Assembly (NCBI GenBank): GCA_023014485.1
Contig: JAJOZX010002359.1
Span: forward strand, 594,001 to 658,000
DNA length: 64,000 nucleotides
Source of the DNA: Bathynomus jamesi
Taxonomy: Eukaryota > Arthropoda > Malacostraca > Isopoda > Cirolanidae
Reading direction: 5' to 3'
The position numbers were made by a program, and so were the translations under genes. This document shows positions 54,720 to 64,000 of this stretch, piece by piece. The notes beneath the pieces are model-generated. The model was not told where the DNA came from and did no database searches. It saw only the letters and a program-made list of their open reading frames with translations. Position 1 is the first letter of the stretch, and the number at the start of each line of letters is the position of its first letter.

Positions 54720-55720
54720 TTTTCGCTTATAACTAGTCCTAGGAGCTTCTTTTATAAGTGTCCAAGAGTAGTCGGCCAACATACTGCGGCTATATATTCC
54801 TTGGTACCGCTTTTCCAAGGTTGATATATCCTAATGAAATCTTTCACCATGCTCATCGCTGACAGCGCCTAGGTTTGATGGGAACAAGTCCAGGTGGGAG
54901 TGCAGTAAATACATTTTGAAAGTCATGTTACACCCAGTGGTTTGGTAAGCACTAAGCATTTGCTCCACCAGGGAAACATAATTTTCTGATTTGACGCTGC
55001 CGAGGAAATTCTTAGTCACTTCTTTAAAAGCTTTCCATGCTGTTTTTTCAGCCTCATTCAAAGACTCTTCAAATTCAGTCTTTCATCACTTCTTTGAGCT
55101 TTAGGCTCACGAAAATGCCTTCTTTAATTTTCGCTTTGCTGATTCTAGGGAACTTCTGTTTTATATACAGAAATCCAGGTCCGTCTTTATTTATGGTTTT
55201 TACAAAATTTTTCAGCAAACCACGTTTGAAATAGAGAGGTGGTAAGAAAATCTTTGCTGGATCTACTAGGGGTTAATGGGCAACATTTTTCTGTCGTGGA
55301 ACCAAATTTTGTCGAAGTGGCCACTCTTTCTATGTATAATGACTCCCCTTAGCTCGGCTGTGGTTCCACTCACAGAGAAAACAAGAGGGCTTTGTGTATC
55401 CTAACTGTAAGCCGAGGAGAAATGCAATCACTTACAGATCACCACATATATGCCAGGAGTGTTTCTCATAGTCAATATGTTTCAAAAGTAACTGCATATT
55501 GTCATATGATTCCTTCATCTGAACTTTATGTGCAATCGGAACTGAAGAATAGACATTACCGTTGTGTAATATTACAGCTTTCAAACTCAACTTTGATGAA
55601 TCGAAAAGAAGCCTCCATTTCTTTGGATTGTGCTGTCGACCAAGTGCCTCCATGAGAGCGTTCACATCATTACAATACACTAAATCACTTTCCATAGGGA
55701 AAAACGATTTGAAGCTCACT
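54720..55720 (-). pseudogene. Repeat-type uncharacterised arthropod gene, decayed
   Basis: On the minus strand an intronless product of roughly 330 residues is readable with interruptions: LVYCDVNALMEALG-like text around 55680, KVQMKESYDNMQLLLKHIDY, then YTKPSCFLCEWN (a CxxC pair), then CNMTFKMYLLHSHLDLFPSN and NLGAVSDEHGERFHQDI (about 54920-54835), then a tyrosine-rich tail near 54760. At least three stops occur (about 55435, 55320, 55260). This kind of protein occurs in many arthropod genomes as an unnamed multi-copy gene. I infer a transposon or retrogene origin, but no catalytic motif is certain. Confidence 0.5.
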
Positions 55721-56006
55721 CAATCTCAAAGGGTTTTAAATTACAAATCCCTCAAAAACTGAAGGTGTTAGAAGAATTCTGTTTTTCTTTTCGTAATCAT
55801 CGTATAAAAGAACATAAGATTCACTCATATTTATTAAAAGGAGAAAAACTTTGTTGAACAGTGTATTTCTTAGTTATGATTTAGGTGTCAATAATAATAA
55901 CTTTTATTTTTAATTAAGAGCCCAGTGAAGCCTAACGCTTAAGGCACAAATTAAATAAAAAATAAATAAATAAATGATGTGGGCTGGTGTAACCTGTGAA
56001 CTAAGT
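55721..56006. other. Spacer with LINE-like 3' tail
   Basis: About 55890-55950 contains, in reverse, the ctgggctcttaattaaaaat word of the LINE 3' end near 9400. (TAAA)n near 55957-55975 may be its tail. It ends with the TAAGT target site of the BEL element. Confidence 0.45.
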
Positions 56007-56726
56007 TGCGAAAAATGCTCTGTATGAATTGGTCCACAATTAACCCACCCCTTATATCTCCAGTCTAACTATAGAGTAGATCAAGTCTAGCCTAGAGGGG
56101 TCAGCCTAGAGATTCCGGAAATGGTCCAGAGCGGGCAGATAAATTGAGGTCCACAGTAGGATTCCTCACCAAATTGGGTTAGGGCAATCTACCTTCACCT
56201 TTGTTAAGCTATGAGTTGATGCTGGGTCTTAGGCCACAATGTAGGCCTAACTTGTCTGACCCAGCTTAATTTAATGTGATTAATTTGCTGGGTTAAAAAC
56301 ACAATTAGTCACTTACTGTTAGTTATTAGAGAGTCTCTTTTCTCCTTCCTGTTTAATTGTCGAGAGCGTACTTGCTGGTGGGGATCTTTTTCGTTGTTCG
56401 TTCTCGTCCCTTCTCCGGTTCCGTCCTTTCGCCCTGTTCCTCGTTTTCGTTCTCCTTTGTTCTCCTCTTCGCGGGGCTTTTTCCACCAGCGTTGTCTTGG
56501 TTTTTTCCTCGGTTGGTTGAGCGGTAATGTATATCTATTACCGAGCACGCTCTTCTCACACAGTATATAAATACTAGTGTGGAGAATAACTCTGGTGAGC
56601 AACCAATTGGTTTCATCCACCCAGTTATTGACATAAAAGGAATTTAATAATTGTTAGATTAACTACCTACCTACTCAGTGAACCATTTTCGTTACCTCCC
56701 AACTACCCACTCATCAGTTTTCCATA
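56007..56726 (-). repeat. BEL 3' LTR (720 bp)
   Basis: Direct copy of 62841-63560. It contains a minus-strand frame (56620-56309) rich in arginine and lysine that I regard as chance. Confidence 0.93.
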
Positions 56727-56964
56727 TACTGGGGGCCCCGGGAGATAAAAATTTTGGTGTCATTGTCACCAATTTTTATGTCTGAGTGTAGACTAGCTAA
56801 CTATTTGACTGTAAATGCCTGTTAATGTGATTAACAGTGCCTATCCTCACCTTCTCATGGAGAAGGTGTAGCATTTAATTAGAAGAGAAAATATACATCC
56901 ATAGGATGAAACTGTCTATGGTCTTTACCATAAGAAAAGAAAAAATGAAAGTTAGAAGATAAAA
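56727..56964. other. BEL 3' untranslated region
   Basis: Lies between the pol stop codon and the 3' LTR. A G/C-rich tract (gggggccccggg) adjoins the LTR, in the place of the polypurine tract. Confidence 0.5.
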
Positions 56965-59835
56965 TTACAATTCCCCAGCATCTATTTTTTGTTGTAAAAA
57001 TAGTCGCGCCTTTAATGCTGTTTGTCGCTGAGGTCTTGTGTCTGTCAATGTTGTAGTAGGATGCGTTACCACTCCTACTGTCAAAGGAATAGTTACTGGA
57101 AGTTCAGTGTCTCCAGTTATTACTGTCAGTGGAGAAGGTTCTCCAAAGTCCATTGTTTTGGGTCCAGACTCTAAAGGGTACAAAAGAGAAATGTCTCTTG
57201 TTGTGTCACCCGTTGAAGTCCTTAATTTGACCACTCTTGTTACCCCGTCTGCCCCTGGTCTGAGTTCTGAAACTCTAGCCAGAGGCCAGTATTGTCTTGG
57301 AGTACTGTCATGTATGAGAACAAGGTCCCCTACCTTAATTGTGTCAGACCAATCCTTCTTAGTCATTTGTTTATGTCTCTCCCTTAGACCCATCAAGTAC
57401 TCAGTTTTCCACTGTTTAATGAAATGAGCTTTAACTCTAGTTAAATGTTGTAACTTAGTCTGGAGCTCATCATGTCGTTGAGTCCAGTTTGGGTCTTCTG
57501 AAGAGTCTATATTGTAGTCCGGCAGGAGACTAACTTGTTCTCCCCGAATCAAATGATTTGGAGTTAATGGTTCCGGGTCATTAATGTTGTCACTCACATA
57601 AGTGAGTGGTCTATTGTTAATGATGTTCTCAATCTCAGCCAGGAGAGTGAGCAACCCAAATAAGTGTATCTGTTTTTTGCCAATTGCTTTCTTCAAGCAA
57701 TTCTTTACTGTTTGTATATTCCTCTCCCAGATAGAACCATACCAAGGAGAGGCAACCGGAATATACTTCCACTTTATGTTTGAATTTTGTATATATAATT
57801 GTGTGATTTCATCGCTTAACAAGTCGTGGATGACTTGTTCACCAGCCTTGAAATATGTAGCATTGTCAGTCCAAACTGTCTTGGGTACTGAATGTCGTGC
57901 ACAGAATCTCTTAAAGACAGCAACAAAAGATTCTGCTGTAAGGTCCTCCACAACATCCAGATAAACAGCTCGTGAGGGAGCACATGTAAACAGTACAATG
58001 TACATTTTTTGTTCAGTGTCACCCACCCCTACAGTCAATGCTCCTGTATAGTCAATGCCTACAGTCTCAAAGGGTCTGTTGAGAGTAACTCTCTCCTCTG
58101 GCAAAGCAGGAGGATTTGGTTTCCTATAGGGCCTAGCATGAATACGCCTACATGTGACACACTCACTCAGGACTGTTTTAACAGTGATCCTTCCCTTGGG
58201 TATCCAATAAGTTTTTCTTAATGTAGTTAGTGTCTGTGGTACCCCCATATGATATACATCATTGTGTGTTTTTCTGATGATTAATGTTGTCAAATAGCTA
58301 AATCTAGGTAAAAGGATTGGATGTTTGCTTTTGTATGACAGTTTTGATTTGTCTAATCTCCCTTTACACCTTAGAAGGCCTTCCTCATCTCTGAACAAGT
58401 TTAGATCCACAACTACTGATGGTACAGGTTCTTTTGTTTGTTTCCCATTAGTTAAGAATTCTAACTCTTTATTGTACTCTTTTTGTTGTGCATGGCCTAT
58501 GCAGTATTTGGTTGCAACTTCTGTATAATTATGATTATTTTTATTTAGCTGTTTGTTAATTGTAGTTAAACAGTTGTGAGCAAACCTCAAACAGTAGGCT
58601 GTGACCCTGACAAGTTTACTGAAATCAGAATACTGTTCATAATTAGTGATTGGTTCAACCTTTTCATTTGAAAAGATTAAATTTAATGTCAAATTAACTT
58701 GTTCCACAGGCCATTGGTCTGTATTACAGAGCCACTTAGGTCCCATAAACCAAGTTTTGTTTGACTTCAACAACTTGTAGGATAAACCTCTGGTCAGAAA
58801 GTCTGCTGGATTTTGTTTAGTTGGAACATAGTGAAAGTTTACTTGTAGGCTTTCATTAGCTTCAGCTATTTCTTTTAGCCTATTTCTTACAAAGATATTC
58901 TTACTATTAATGCTATCATTCCGTATCCAGGCAAGACAAATCTGACTGTCAAGCCAGATGTGGATATGAGTTATGTTCACATCATGGTAAGCATCCTTAA
59001 GCAATGAAATGGTTTTAATGGCTAATGCAGCAGCCAATAGTTCCAATTGAGGTATGGTTCGGGTAGGTTTGAGAGGTGCAACTTTCCCTTTTGCATAAAT
59101 TAGATGACTTTCTGTAGGGCTTACAAGATACGCACAGCACCCATAAGCTTGTGTGCTTGCATCAGCAAACACATGAAGTCTCTGGGGCTTATCCCTAAAC
59201 CCACAGCACCTTTGAATTTTAATGTTCTGCACTTTTGTTAAATCAGCAGCTAACTTCTTCCAAGATTTTTGATTTTCATTTGTTATTGGATCATCCCACC
59301 CAACATTTGTCCTCCAAATTTCTTGGAGGAGAATCTTTGATTTTATTGTTGAAGGCAGGAATAGACTCATGGGATCAAAAATTTTGGAAGCCTCTGATAA
59401 TATTTGTCTTTTAGTATTTGCTTCCTCATCAAGTTTAAAACCTTTAGTACAGATTGAATCATGACTGTTAGAAGTTGCATCCAAATACCAGTTCATACCT
59501 AAAGTTTTAACTCTCTCTGATGGCTCAGTAAGACCATTATTATCCTTTAAAATCTTTTTGTTTAAATCCTCATCATTTGAAATCCACTCTCTAAGTTCAA
59601 AGTTACCTTGTTGCATAATGTTTTGAGAGTGTTCATAGACTTCAGATAATTCAGATTTTGTTGTTGTTGAGCCTATTAGATTGTCTACGTAAAAATGTTC
59701 TTTAAGGAAGTTCAATGTTAAAGAGTTATTAAACTGGTTTAAATGATGTCTAATTGTCAATGCTAATAGGCTAGGTGAGCAATTGGCTCCAAACAACACA
59801 ACATTAAATCTATAGGTTATGAACCCTTTATTCAA
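56965..59835 (-). CDS. BEL Pol: end of RT, RNase H, integrase, DUF5641
   Basis: 956 open codons. The start falls inside RT (VVLFGANCSPSLLALTIRHH, then EHFYVDNLIGS, the motif C position). RNase H follows (VFADASTQAYGCCAYL, ELLAAALAIK, WLDSQICLAWIR, NPADFLTRG). The H2C2 zinc region (THNDVYHMGVPQTL...CVTCRRIHAR), the integrase core (GIDYTGALTV, VWTDNATYFKAGE) and the C-terminal DUF5641 (VGDLVLIHDSTPRQYWPLA) complete it. The enzyme copies and inserts the element. Upstream RT lies in a broken extension to about 60419, so the natural polyprotein is interrupted only near its front. Confidence 0.88.
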   Translation of the reverse strand: MNKGFITYRFNVVLFGANCSPSLLALTIRHHLNQFNNSLTLNFLKEHFYVDNLIGSTTTKSELSEVYEHSQNIMQQGNFELREWISNDEDLNKKILKDNNGLTEPSERVKTLGMNWYLDATSNSHDSICTKGFKLDEEANTKRQILSEASKIFDPMSLFLPSTIKSKILLQEIWRTNVGWDDPITNENQKSWKKLAADLTKVQNIKIQRCCGFRDKPQRLHVFADASTQAYGCCAYLVSPTESHLIYAKGKVAPLKPTRTIPQLELLAAALAIKTISLLKDAYHDVNITHIHIWLDSQICLAWIRNDSINSKNIFVRNRLKEIAEANESLQVNFHYVPTKQNPADFLTRGLSYKLLKSNKTWFMGPKWLCNTDQWPVEQVNLTLNLIFSNEKVEPITNYEQYSDFSKLVRVTAYCLRFAHNCLTTINKQLNKNNHNYTEVATKYCIGHAQQKEYNKELEFLTNGKQTKEPVPSVVVDLNLFRDEEGLLRCKGRLDKSKLSYKSKHPILLPRFSYLTTLIIRKTHNDVYHMGVPQTLTTLRKTYWIPKGRITVKTVLSECVTCRRIHARPYRKPNPPALPEERVTLNRPFETVGIDYTGALTVGVGDTEQKMYIVLFTCAPSRAVYLDVVEDLTAESFVAVFKRFCARHSVPKTVWTDNATYFKAGEQVIHDLLSDEITQLYIQNSNIKWKYIPVASPWYGSIWERNIQTVKNCLKKAIGKKQIHLFGLLTLLAEIENIINNRPLTYVSDNINDPEPLTPNHLIRGEQVSLLPDYNIDSSEDPNWTQRHDELQTKLQHLTRVKAHFIKQWKTEYLMGLRERHKQMTKKDWSDTIKVGDLVLIHDSTPRQYWPLARVSELRPGADGVTRVVKLRTSTGDTTRDISLLYPLESGPKTMDFGEPSPLTVITGDTELPVTIPLTVGVVTHPTTTLTDTRPQRQTALKARLFLQQKIDAGEL

Positions 59836-60419
59836 ATCAAATGGATCCTTGAACCATAAGAACCTAAGTTAGTTCTTATCATATTCATTTTTAAGATTTA
59901 TTCTCAAAAATGCCTTTGAAATGTCACTTTGTACGGCATATTTATCTAACCTGAACCTCAGTAAGATCTTCACAAGGTCAGAAATGAGATTAGGACCCTC
60001 AATCAGGCAATCATTCAAACTGTGTTTATCACTGTCTTTGAGACTACAGTTATATACTACTCTGAGTTTTGTTGTTGGGGCATCTTGTCGATAGACCCCC
60101 CTGTGGGTTAAATAATGACAACCATCTTTTTTAAAAGGGTTATTTGTTACTTCTTCAATGAAGCCTTTCTGTAGCTGTTCTTTGAAGACATCATTATATA
60201 TTTTATATTATTATCTTGTTTGAGTTTTTTCATTACTTTATATAAATGTCCTTTAGCTACTTTGAGATTATCTCTTAAAGTTGGACAATTTATTTTCCAA
60301 GGTAACTCAATAAAATAACTGTTGTCTTTGCACTGAATGGTGTCTTCAAATCTTTCTACCATTAACTGATCTTCTGAAGTTTGATTTGTGTCATGTATAC
60401 CCACAGATTCTAGCACCAT
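59836..60419 (-). pseudogene. BEL Pol N-terminal part, broken
   Basis: Readable upstream RT. 60419-60200 reads VERFEDTIQCKDNSYFIELP. A frameshift near 60195 follows. Then come text on KKDGCHYLTHRGVYRQDAP and KYAVQSDISKAFLRINL (motif A region). A TAA at 59871-59869 separates this from the long Pol frame, in the same phase. One stop and one frameshift are the only lesions seen. Confidence 0.75.
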
Positions 60420-60556
60420 AAAGTTTGAATTGCCTCATCCAAAGTTTCATTTGATAATGATGAATTAATGTTCTCAGTTGAGATAATATTATTCAAAGTG
60501 TTGCTATTCTTACAGGTGTTATGTAGGACTGAGTTGAGGCACATAGTATTTGTTGG

Positions 60557-62524
60557 TCATGAACTATTTTGGTTTAGGTCTAGGTTGTATTTGGATAGAT
60601 CACCCAAAGGGGCTATCCCTGATGGAGTCTGAATAGCTATACCATTACCTATCTCTACTATGCCCTTATGAATAAGATTAATATAATCTGCCCCCATTAA
60701 CATTTCAATGTTAGCTACTGTGTTGTTAGTGATATGTCTATCAGCTATTTTGTAGTGTTTTCCCAAATGATTTATGGTTTGTTCTAGTTTGGGTATAACC
60801 AGTTTGTTTTGTCCTACTTTAGAAATAATAACTGCTTCAATTTTCTCTAATTTACTTTCTAAATGTAGTTCCAGGTCAATTGTCTTATAGCTATTTTTGT
60901 CCGAGTTATCCTTAACAAAGGACGCAATATTGAGTTTTTGTTCATTCGGGTTTGGTGTCAAACCCAATTTATTTACTACATTTTGTGAAACAAATGTTTG
61001 TTGAGAACAACAGTCTATAAGACATCTCACTGGAGTGGTGCTACCCTCACTATTCACTAAGTCCAAAGTAATAGTTGGTAAAAGAATCTCAGTGTTTTTT
61101 GTTACGTTGTTTGAACAAACAGAATGTCCCATGAAAGTGGCATTTTCTTGATTACCTTTGTTTGAGGGAGGTATCTTTTGAGTTTGAGTACTATTGTTTG
61201 GACACTTTGGTGAATCACACATTGATGAGACATGTCGTAAACTTTTACAAAACTTACACTTGAATCTTAACCTAGATTTACAGTCTTTCTTATAATGTTC
61301 CTGGCCAGTACACTTTTTACATAGGTTCAACTGTTCACATCTTTTAGCTCTTTGGTTAAAGTCTGAATATTTATCACACCCAGTACTACTGTGTTCATTA
61401 CTTGCACAAAATTTGCAATGTAGTGTGTAAGTTGAGGCAGCAGTTACATTAAAGTTCTGTAATGTAGATGTTCGTGTATTATAGTTGGTCACATTTGATT
61501 CTACAGTATCAAGTTTTGTCTGTTTGGCTGTAGCTAGTTGGTCTCTGGGAACAGTCTTTGGTTTATCCATAGTCTGGGTCTTATTTTGTGTTGGAATATT
61601 TCTCAATTTGTAATTAGTTAGGATATTGGGAAAGTGTTTTCTTATACTTTCTAGATTAGGATAATTTTCTCCCGTCTTTAGAATTAAAATATCTTTAACC
61701 CTCAAAGGAAGGCACCTAAGAACTATGCCTTGTATAATCCAAGATGAAGCTTTAATATCTATCTCATTGCTAACTAGTTGTCCTATAATAGCTTCTAATT
61801 TTGTATAAAAATTTTCCATATCACTATGGTTATCTTTTATGGGTGCAAAATCAAAAATTTGTTGAGATAATTCATATACAATCTCATCTTTATTAATGTA
61901 ATTACGTTTTAAGAGATCAATAGCTACTTCATATGAATTCCCTACGGCTGGTAAATAGGCTATCAGGTTATAGGCTGGGCCTTTAAGGAAACTAGTTAAG
62001 TAGCTAAACTTTTCAACAGTTGAAATATAAGGTTTATTACCTATTAAACTCTCAAATTTGTCAATGAAAGATGGGAATTGTACCGTGTCCCCTTCAAATG
62101 TTGGTACTAGCAAAATGGGTAACTGAGCCCTCAATTCTTGTGACTCAGGATTTAGCAGGCCACTTAAATTTTGTTGAAGGTTAGCTCTACTTTGATTAAA
62201 ATCAGAATTAGGTTTATTTGGTGATAAGTCAGTCAAACGAGACCGTAGTCTCCTTATTTGCTGTTCAATTGAGATTACCTGATCATCATTATCAGCGTAA
62301 AGGTCTATCAATTGTTCTTCAGCCATTTCGGATTCAACTAACTCTGAAATACTCTCATTAATGGCTATTATTTCCTTCTTTTTAGTTTCCAATTTAAGAA
62401 TTACACACTCTAAATCTTCCTTACCTGGTTGTGTAATATTGTTAAAAGTGTTCACAGCCTTTGTAACAGCTCCCAACTTTGCCCCCCTTATCTTTTTTAA
62501 CTTTTTCAATTCCGCACTGTCCAT
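60557..62524 (-). CDS. BEL Gag-protease, intact frame
   Basis: The frame is open from 62659, but the likely start is the ATG at 62524 (MDSAELKKLKKIRGAKLG), giving about 655 residues. A coiled N-terminal region is followed by the DUF1759-like capsid part (PILLVPTFEGDTVQFPSFID). Three CCHC knuckles follow: CKFCASNEHSSTGC, CKKCTGQEHYKKDC and CKFCKSLRHVSSMC. The C-terminal aspartic protease has the site RCLIDCCSQQTFVSQ, where a glycine is common but a cysteine is found. Gag packages element RNA; the protease processes it. No stop or frameshift is seen. Confidence 0.85.
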   Translation of the reverse strand: MDSAELKKLKKIRGAKLGAVTKAVNTFNNITQPGKEDLECVILKLETKKKEIIAINESISELVESEMAEEQLIDLYADNDDQVISIEQQIRRLRSRLTDLSPNKPNSDFNQSRANLQQNLSGLLNPESQELRAQLPILLVPTFEGDTVQFPSFIDKFESLIGNKPYISTVEKFSYLTSFLKGPAYNLIAYLPAVGNSYEVAIDLLKRNYINKDEIVYELSQQIFDFAPIKDNHSDMENFYTKLEAIIGQLVSNEIDIKASSWIIQGIVLRCLPLRVKDILILKTGENYPNLESIRKHFPNILTNYKLRNIPTQNKTQTMDKPKTVPRDQLATAKQTKLDTVESNVTNYNTRTSTLQNFNVTAASTYTLHCKFCASNEHSSTGCDKYSDFNQRAKRCEQLNLCKKCTGQEHYKKDCKSRLRFKCKFCKSLRHVSSMCDSPKCPNNSTQTQKIPPSNKGNQENATFMGHSVCSNNVTKNTEILLPTITLDLVNSEGSTTPVRCLIDCCSQQTFVSQNVVNKLGLTPNPNEQKLNIASFVKDNSDKNSYKTIDLELHLESKLEKIEAVIISKVGQNKLVIPKLEQTINHLGKHYKIADRHITNNTVANIEMLMGADYINLIHKGIVEIGNGIAIQTPSGIAPLGDLSKYNLDLNQNSS

Positions 62525-62659
62525 GTCTAAGTCAAAATTGTTTAACTGGGGATCGTAATGAAATATAGGACAAGAAGAAATTACTAGAGAAAAGAGATCA
62601 CAGACAAAACAGTCAAGTTTTAAATTTGGTTTAATCCCCCCCAAGTACTTATGTGTCAC

Positions 62660-62840
62660 TCAGGTCTAAGCTTATAAGAGAATGAGACTCCTTAAATGTA
62701 AATGTTTCGTAGTTAGGCCCTAGGTTGTAGACCTAATTAGGCTTGATTAGGTTAGGCTTAGGCTAGACCATTTAGCCTAGTTCTGCAATTTTTGTTAAGT
62801 AAGGTTAAGGTTTGTAAATTCCCCACACACGGACCACCAA
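62660..62840 (-). other. BEL leader with primer-binding site
   Basis: Non-coding between gag and the 5' LTR. The 18 or so bases next to the LTR (minus strand TTGGTGGTCCGTGTGTGG) begin with TGG, as needed to pair with a tRNA CCA end. Confidence 0.6.
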
Positions 62841-63560
62841 TGCGAAAAATGCTCTGTATGAATTGGTCCACAATTAACCCACCCCTTATATCTCCAGTCT
62901 AACTATAGAGTAGATCAAGTCTAGCCTAGAGGGGTCAGCCTAGAGATTCCGGAAATGGTCCAGAGCGGGCAGATAAATTGAGGTCCACAGTAGGATTCCT
63001 CACCAAATTAGGTTAGGGCAATCTACCTTCACCTTTGTTAAGCTATGAGTTGATGCTGGGTCTTAGGCCACAATGTAGGCCTAACTTGTCTGACCCAGCT
63101 TAATTTAATGTGATTAATTTGCTGGGTTAAAAACACAATTAGTCACTTACTGTTAGTTATTAGAGAGTCTCTTTTCTCCTTCCTGTTTAATTGTCGAGAG
63201 CGTACTTGCTGGTGGGGATCTTTTTCGTTGTTCGTTCTCGTCCCTTCTCCGGTTCCGTCCTTTCGCCCTGTTCCTCGTTTTCGTTCTCCTTTGTTCTCCT
63301 CTTCGCGGGGCTTTTTCCACCAGCGTTGTCTTGGTTTTTTCCTCGGTTGGTTGAGCGGTAATGTATATCTATTACCGAGCACGCTCTTCTCACACAGTAT
63401 ATAAATACTAGTGTGGAGAATAACTCTGGTGAGCAACCAATTGGTTTCATCCACCCAGTTATTGACATAAAAGGAATTTAATAATTGTTAGATTAACTAC
63501 CTACCTACTCAGTGAACCATTTTCGTTACCTCCCAACTACCCACTCATCAGTTTTCCATA
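62841..63560 (-). repeat. BEL 5' LTR (720 bp)
   Basis: Direct copy of 56007-56726 with at least one substitution near 63011. TATA-like tatataaatact near 63400 on the plus strand is also present in the other LTR. Confidence 0.93.
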
Positions 63561-63565
63561 TAAGT

Positions 63566-63790
63566 GTTGGTCCATATTTTTTCGATGTGAGTGTGATTGA
63601 TCTAAGATATCTAGAGATATGATAATAAAAACCCACTCTGATAGACAGAGTTTATTTCCACAACAGTTTCGATGCCCACTGCCCTCTGTCTATTTATTAT
63701 CATATTTTGACCTTCACGTAGAAAAAAGTGGTGTTTTGCATTTATATCTACAGATGTCTCATTGGTTATTTCCCGAACTTGATAAAGTGA
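63566..63790. other. Spacer
   Basis: AT-rich. It contains a pair of short inverted words (tctgatagacagag, ctctgtctat). No gene recognised. Confidence 0.35.
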
Positions 63791-63799
63791 GCCTCGTAA

Positions 63800-64000
63800 A
63801 CTGCTACTTTACAACAAGACGGTGCACCGGCCCATTATGCTATTAACGTGGGTAATTTCTTCAACAACCAATTTCCATTGTGGAATGGGCGAGGAGGATC
63901 TCTCGACTGGCCTCCCAGAAGTCCCGACCTCACAACTTGTGATAACTGGTTGTGGTCTTCTTCGAAGAACAAATCTAGCCACATCCGCACCCACTCTGTT
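63800..64000 (+). pseudogene. mariner-type transposase fragment, runs off the window
   Basis: The plus strand reads LQQDGAPAHYAINVGNFF, then SLDWPPRSPDLTTCDNWLW, the second and third catalytic regions of a mariner-type transposase of the same broad group as 30606-31245. The C-terminus degrades or continues beyond 64000. Confidence 0.75.

Larger units (their letters stand above)
56007..63560 (-). mobile_element. BEL/Pao LTR retrotransposon, 7.55 kb
   Basis: Direct repeats of 720 bp (56007-56726 and 62841-63560) start tgcgaaaaatgctctgtatg and are flanked by TAAGT on both sides (56002-56006 and 63561-63565), a 5-bp target duplication usual for BEL. On the minus strand the 5' LTR is followed by TTGGTGGTCCGTG, a plausible tRNA primer site, then gag/protease, then pol. 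One difference between LTRs was noticed (ttggg at about 56177 versus ttagg at about 63011). Confidence 0.93.

Noticed and set aside
56309..56634. Basic 90-100-residue frames in both BEL LTRs
   Set aside because: Present in both LTRs as identical shadows. They are rich in arginine/lysine from a C/T-rich LTR region, with no domain.
59690..59705. YVDN instead of YVDD as a catalytic loss in BEL RT
   Set aside because: YVDN at this position is, to my knowledge, common in BEL/Pao reverse transcriptases, so it is not evidence of inactivation.

Overview
This is eukaryotic, repeat-saturated, AT-rich DNA, most likely from an arthropod genome. It is dense in (TA)n, (AG)n and (TG)n microsatellites and holds many mariner/Tc1 relatives, a Penelope-like element with a GIY-YIG domain, BEL/Pao and Gypsy LTR elements, LINEs, Helitron ends and a Polinton. 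This mix fits an arthropod, perhaps a crustacean, but the sequence alone does not settle the taxon. I recognise no ordinary host gene. The only candidate for a non-transposon gene is a small two-exon gene at 17533-18530, and it lies at the edge of the Polinton.

Layout, 1-17 kb. A hairpin repeat (64-255) and a foldback MITE (1726-2037) come first. A mariner with a broken transposase follows (2791-4165). Next is a three-layer nest: a Tc1 (4269-10072) carries a LINE fragment, and the LINE tail carries a DNA transposon (5783-9276) with 323-bp terminal inverted repeats and a 749-codon transposase frame broken by one TGA. After tandem duplications there is a 602-bp Helitron (12732-13333), LINE and mariner scraps, and a Penelope-like element (about 14110-16260) whose RT/GIY-YIG frame is broken by one TAG.

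Layout, 17-29 kb. A decayed Polinton/Maverick, a virus-like DNA transposon, fills this stretch. The minus strand carries an adenain-like protease, major capsid protein, a small capsid-associated protein, a penton-type protein and the C-terminus of an integrase. The plus strand carries a protein-primed family B DNA polymerase and several unrecognised short ORFs. The genes are broken by frameshifts and stops. A mariner-type element is inserted in the penton gene, and a second copy of that family replaces the integrase/polymerase junction.

Layout, 29-44 kb. Hairpin-rich sequence, a LINE fragment, a deleted mariner, a palindrome resembling Penelope sequence, a Helitron 3' end and mariner scraps lead into a near full-length CR1-like LINE (34479 to about 38090, minus strand). 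Its first ORF carries three CCCH zinc fingers. A 5,023-bp Gypsy element follows (38687-43709); its two 467-bp LTRs look identical and it has a CACG target duplication.

Layout, 44-64 kb. A mariner MITE precedes a 5.3-kb element with roughly 250-bp inverted repeats (44707-49974) that encodes a decayed large protein with a TSO1-like CXC cysteine cluster and a PIN/FEN-like acidic motif. A small MITE, a transposase C-terminus related to the 5783-9276 element, a long palindrome of a Tc1-like transposase segment (51704-52506), a mariner fragment and a degenerate repeat-type gene follow. A young 7.55-kb BEL/Pao element (56007-63560) has near-identical 720-bp LTRs and a TAAGT target duplication. The window ends inside another mariner fragment. 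Almost every gene here belongs to a mobile element, and most are defective; the Gypsy and BEL copies are the most recent arrivals.
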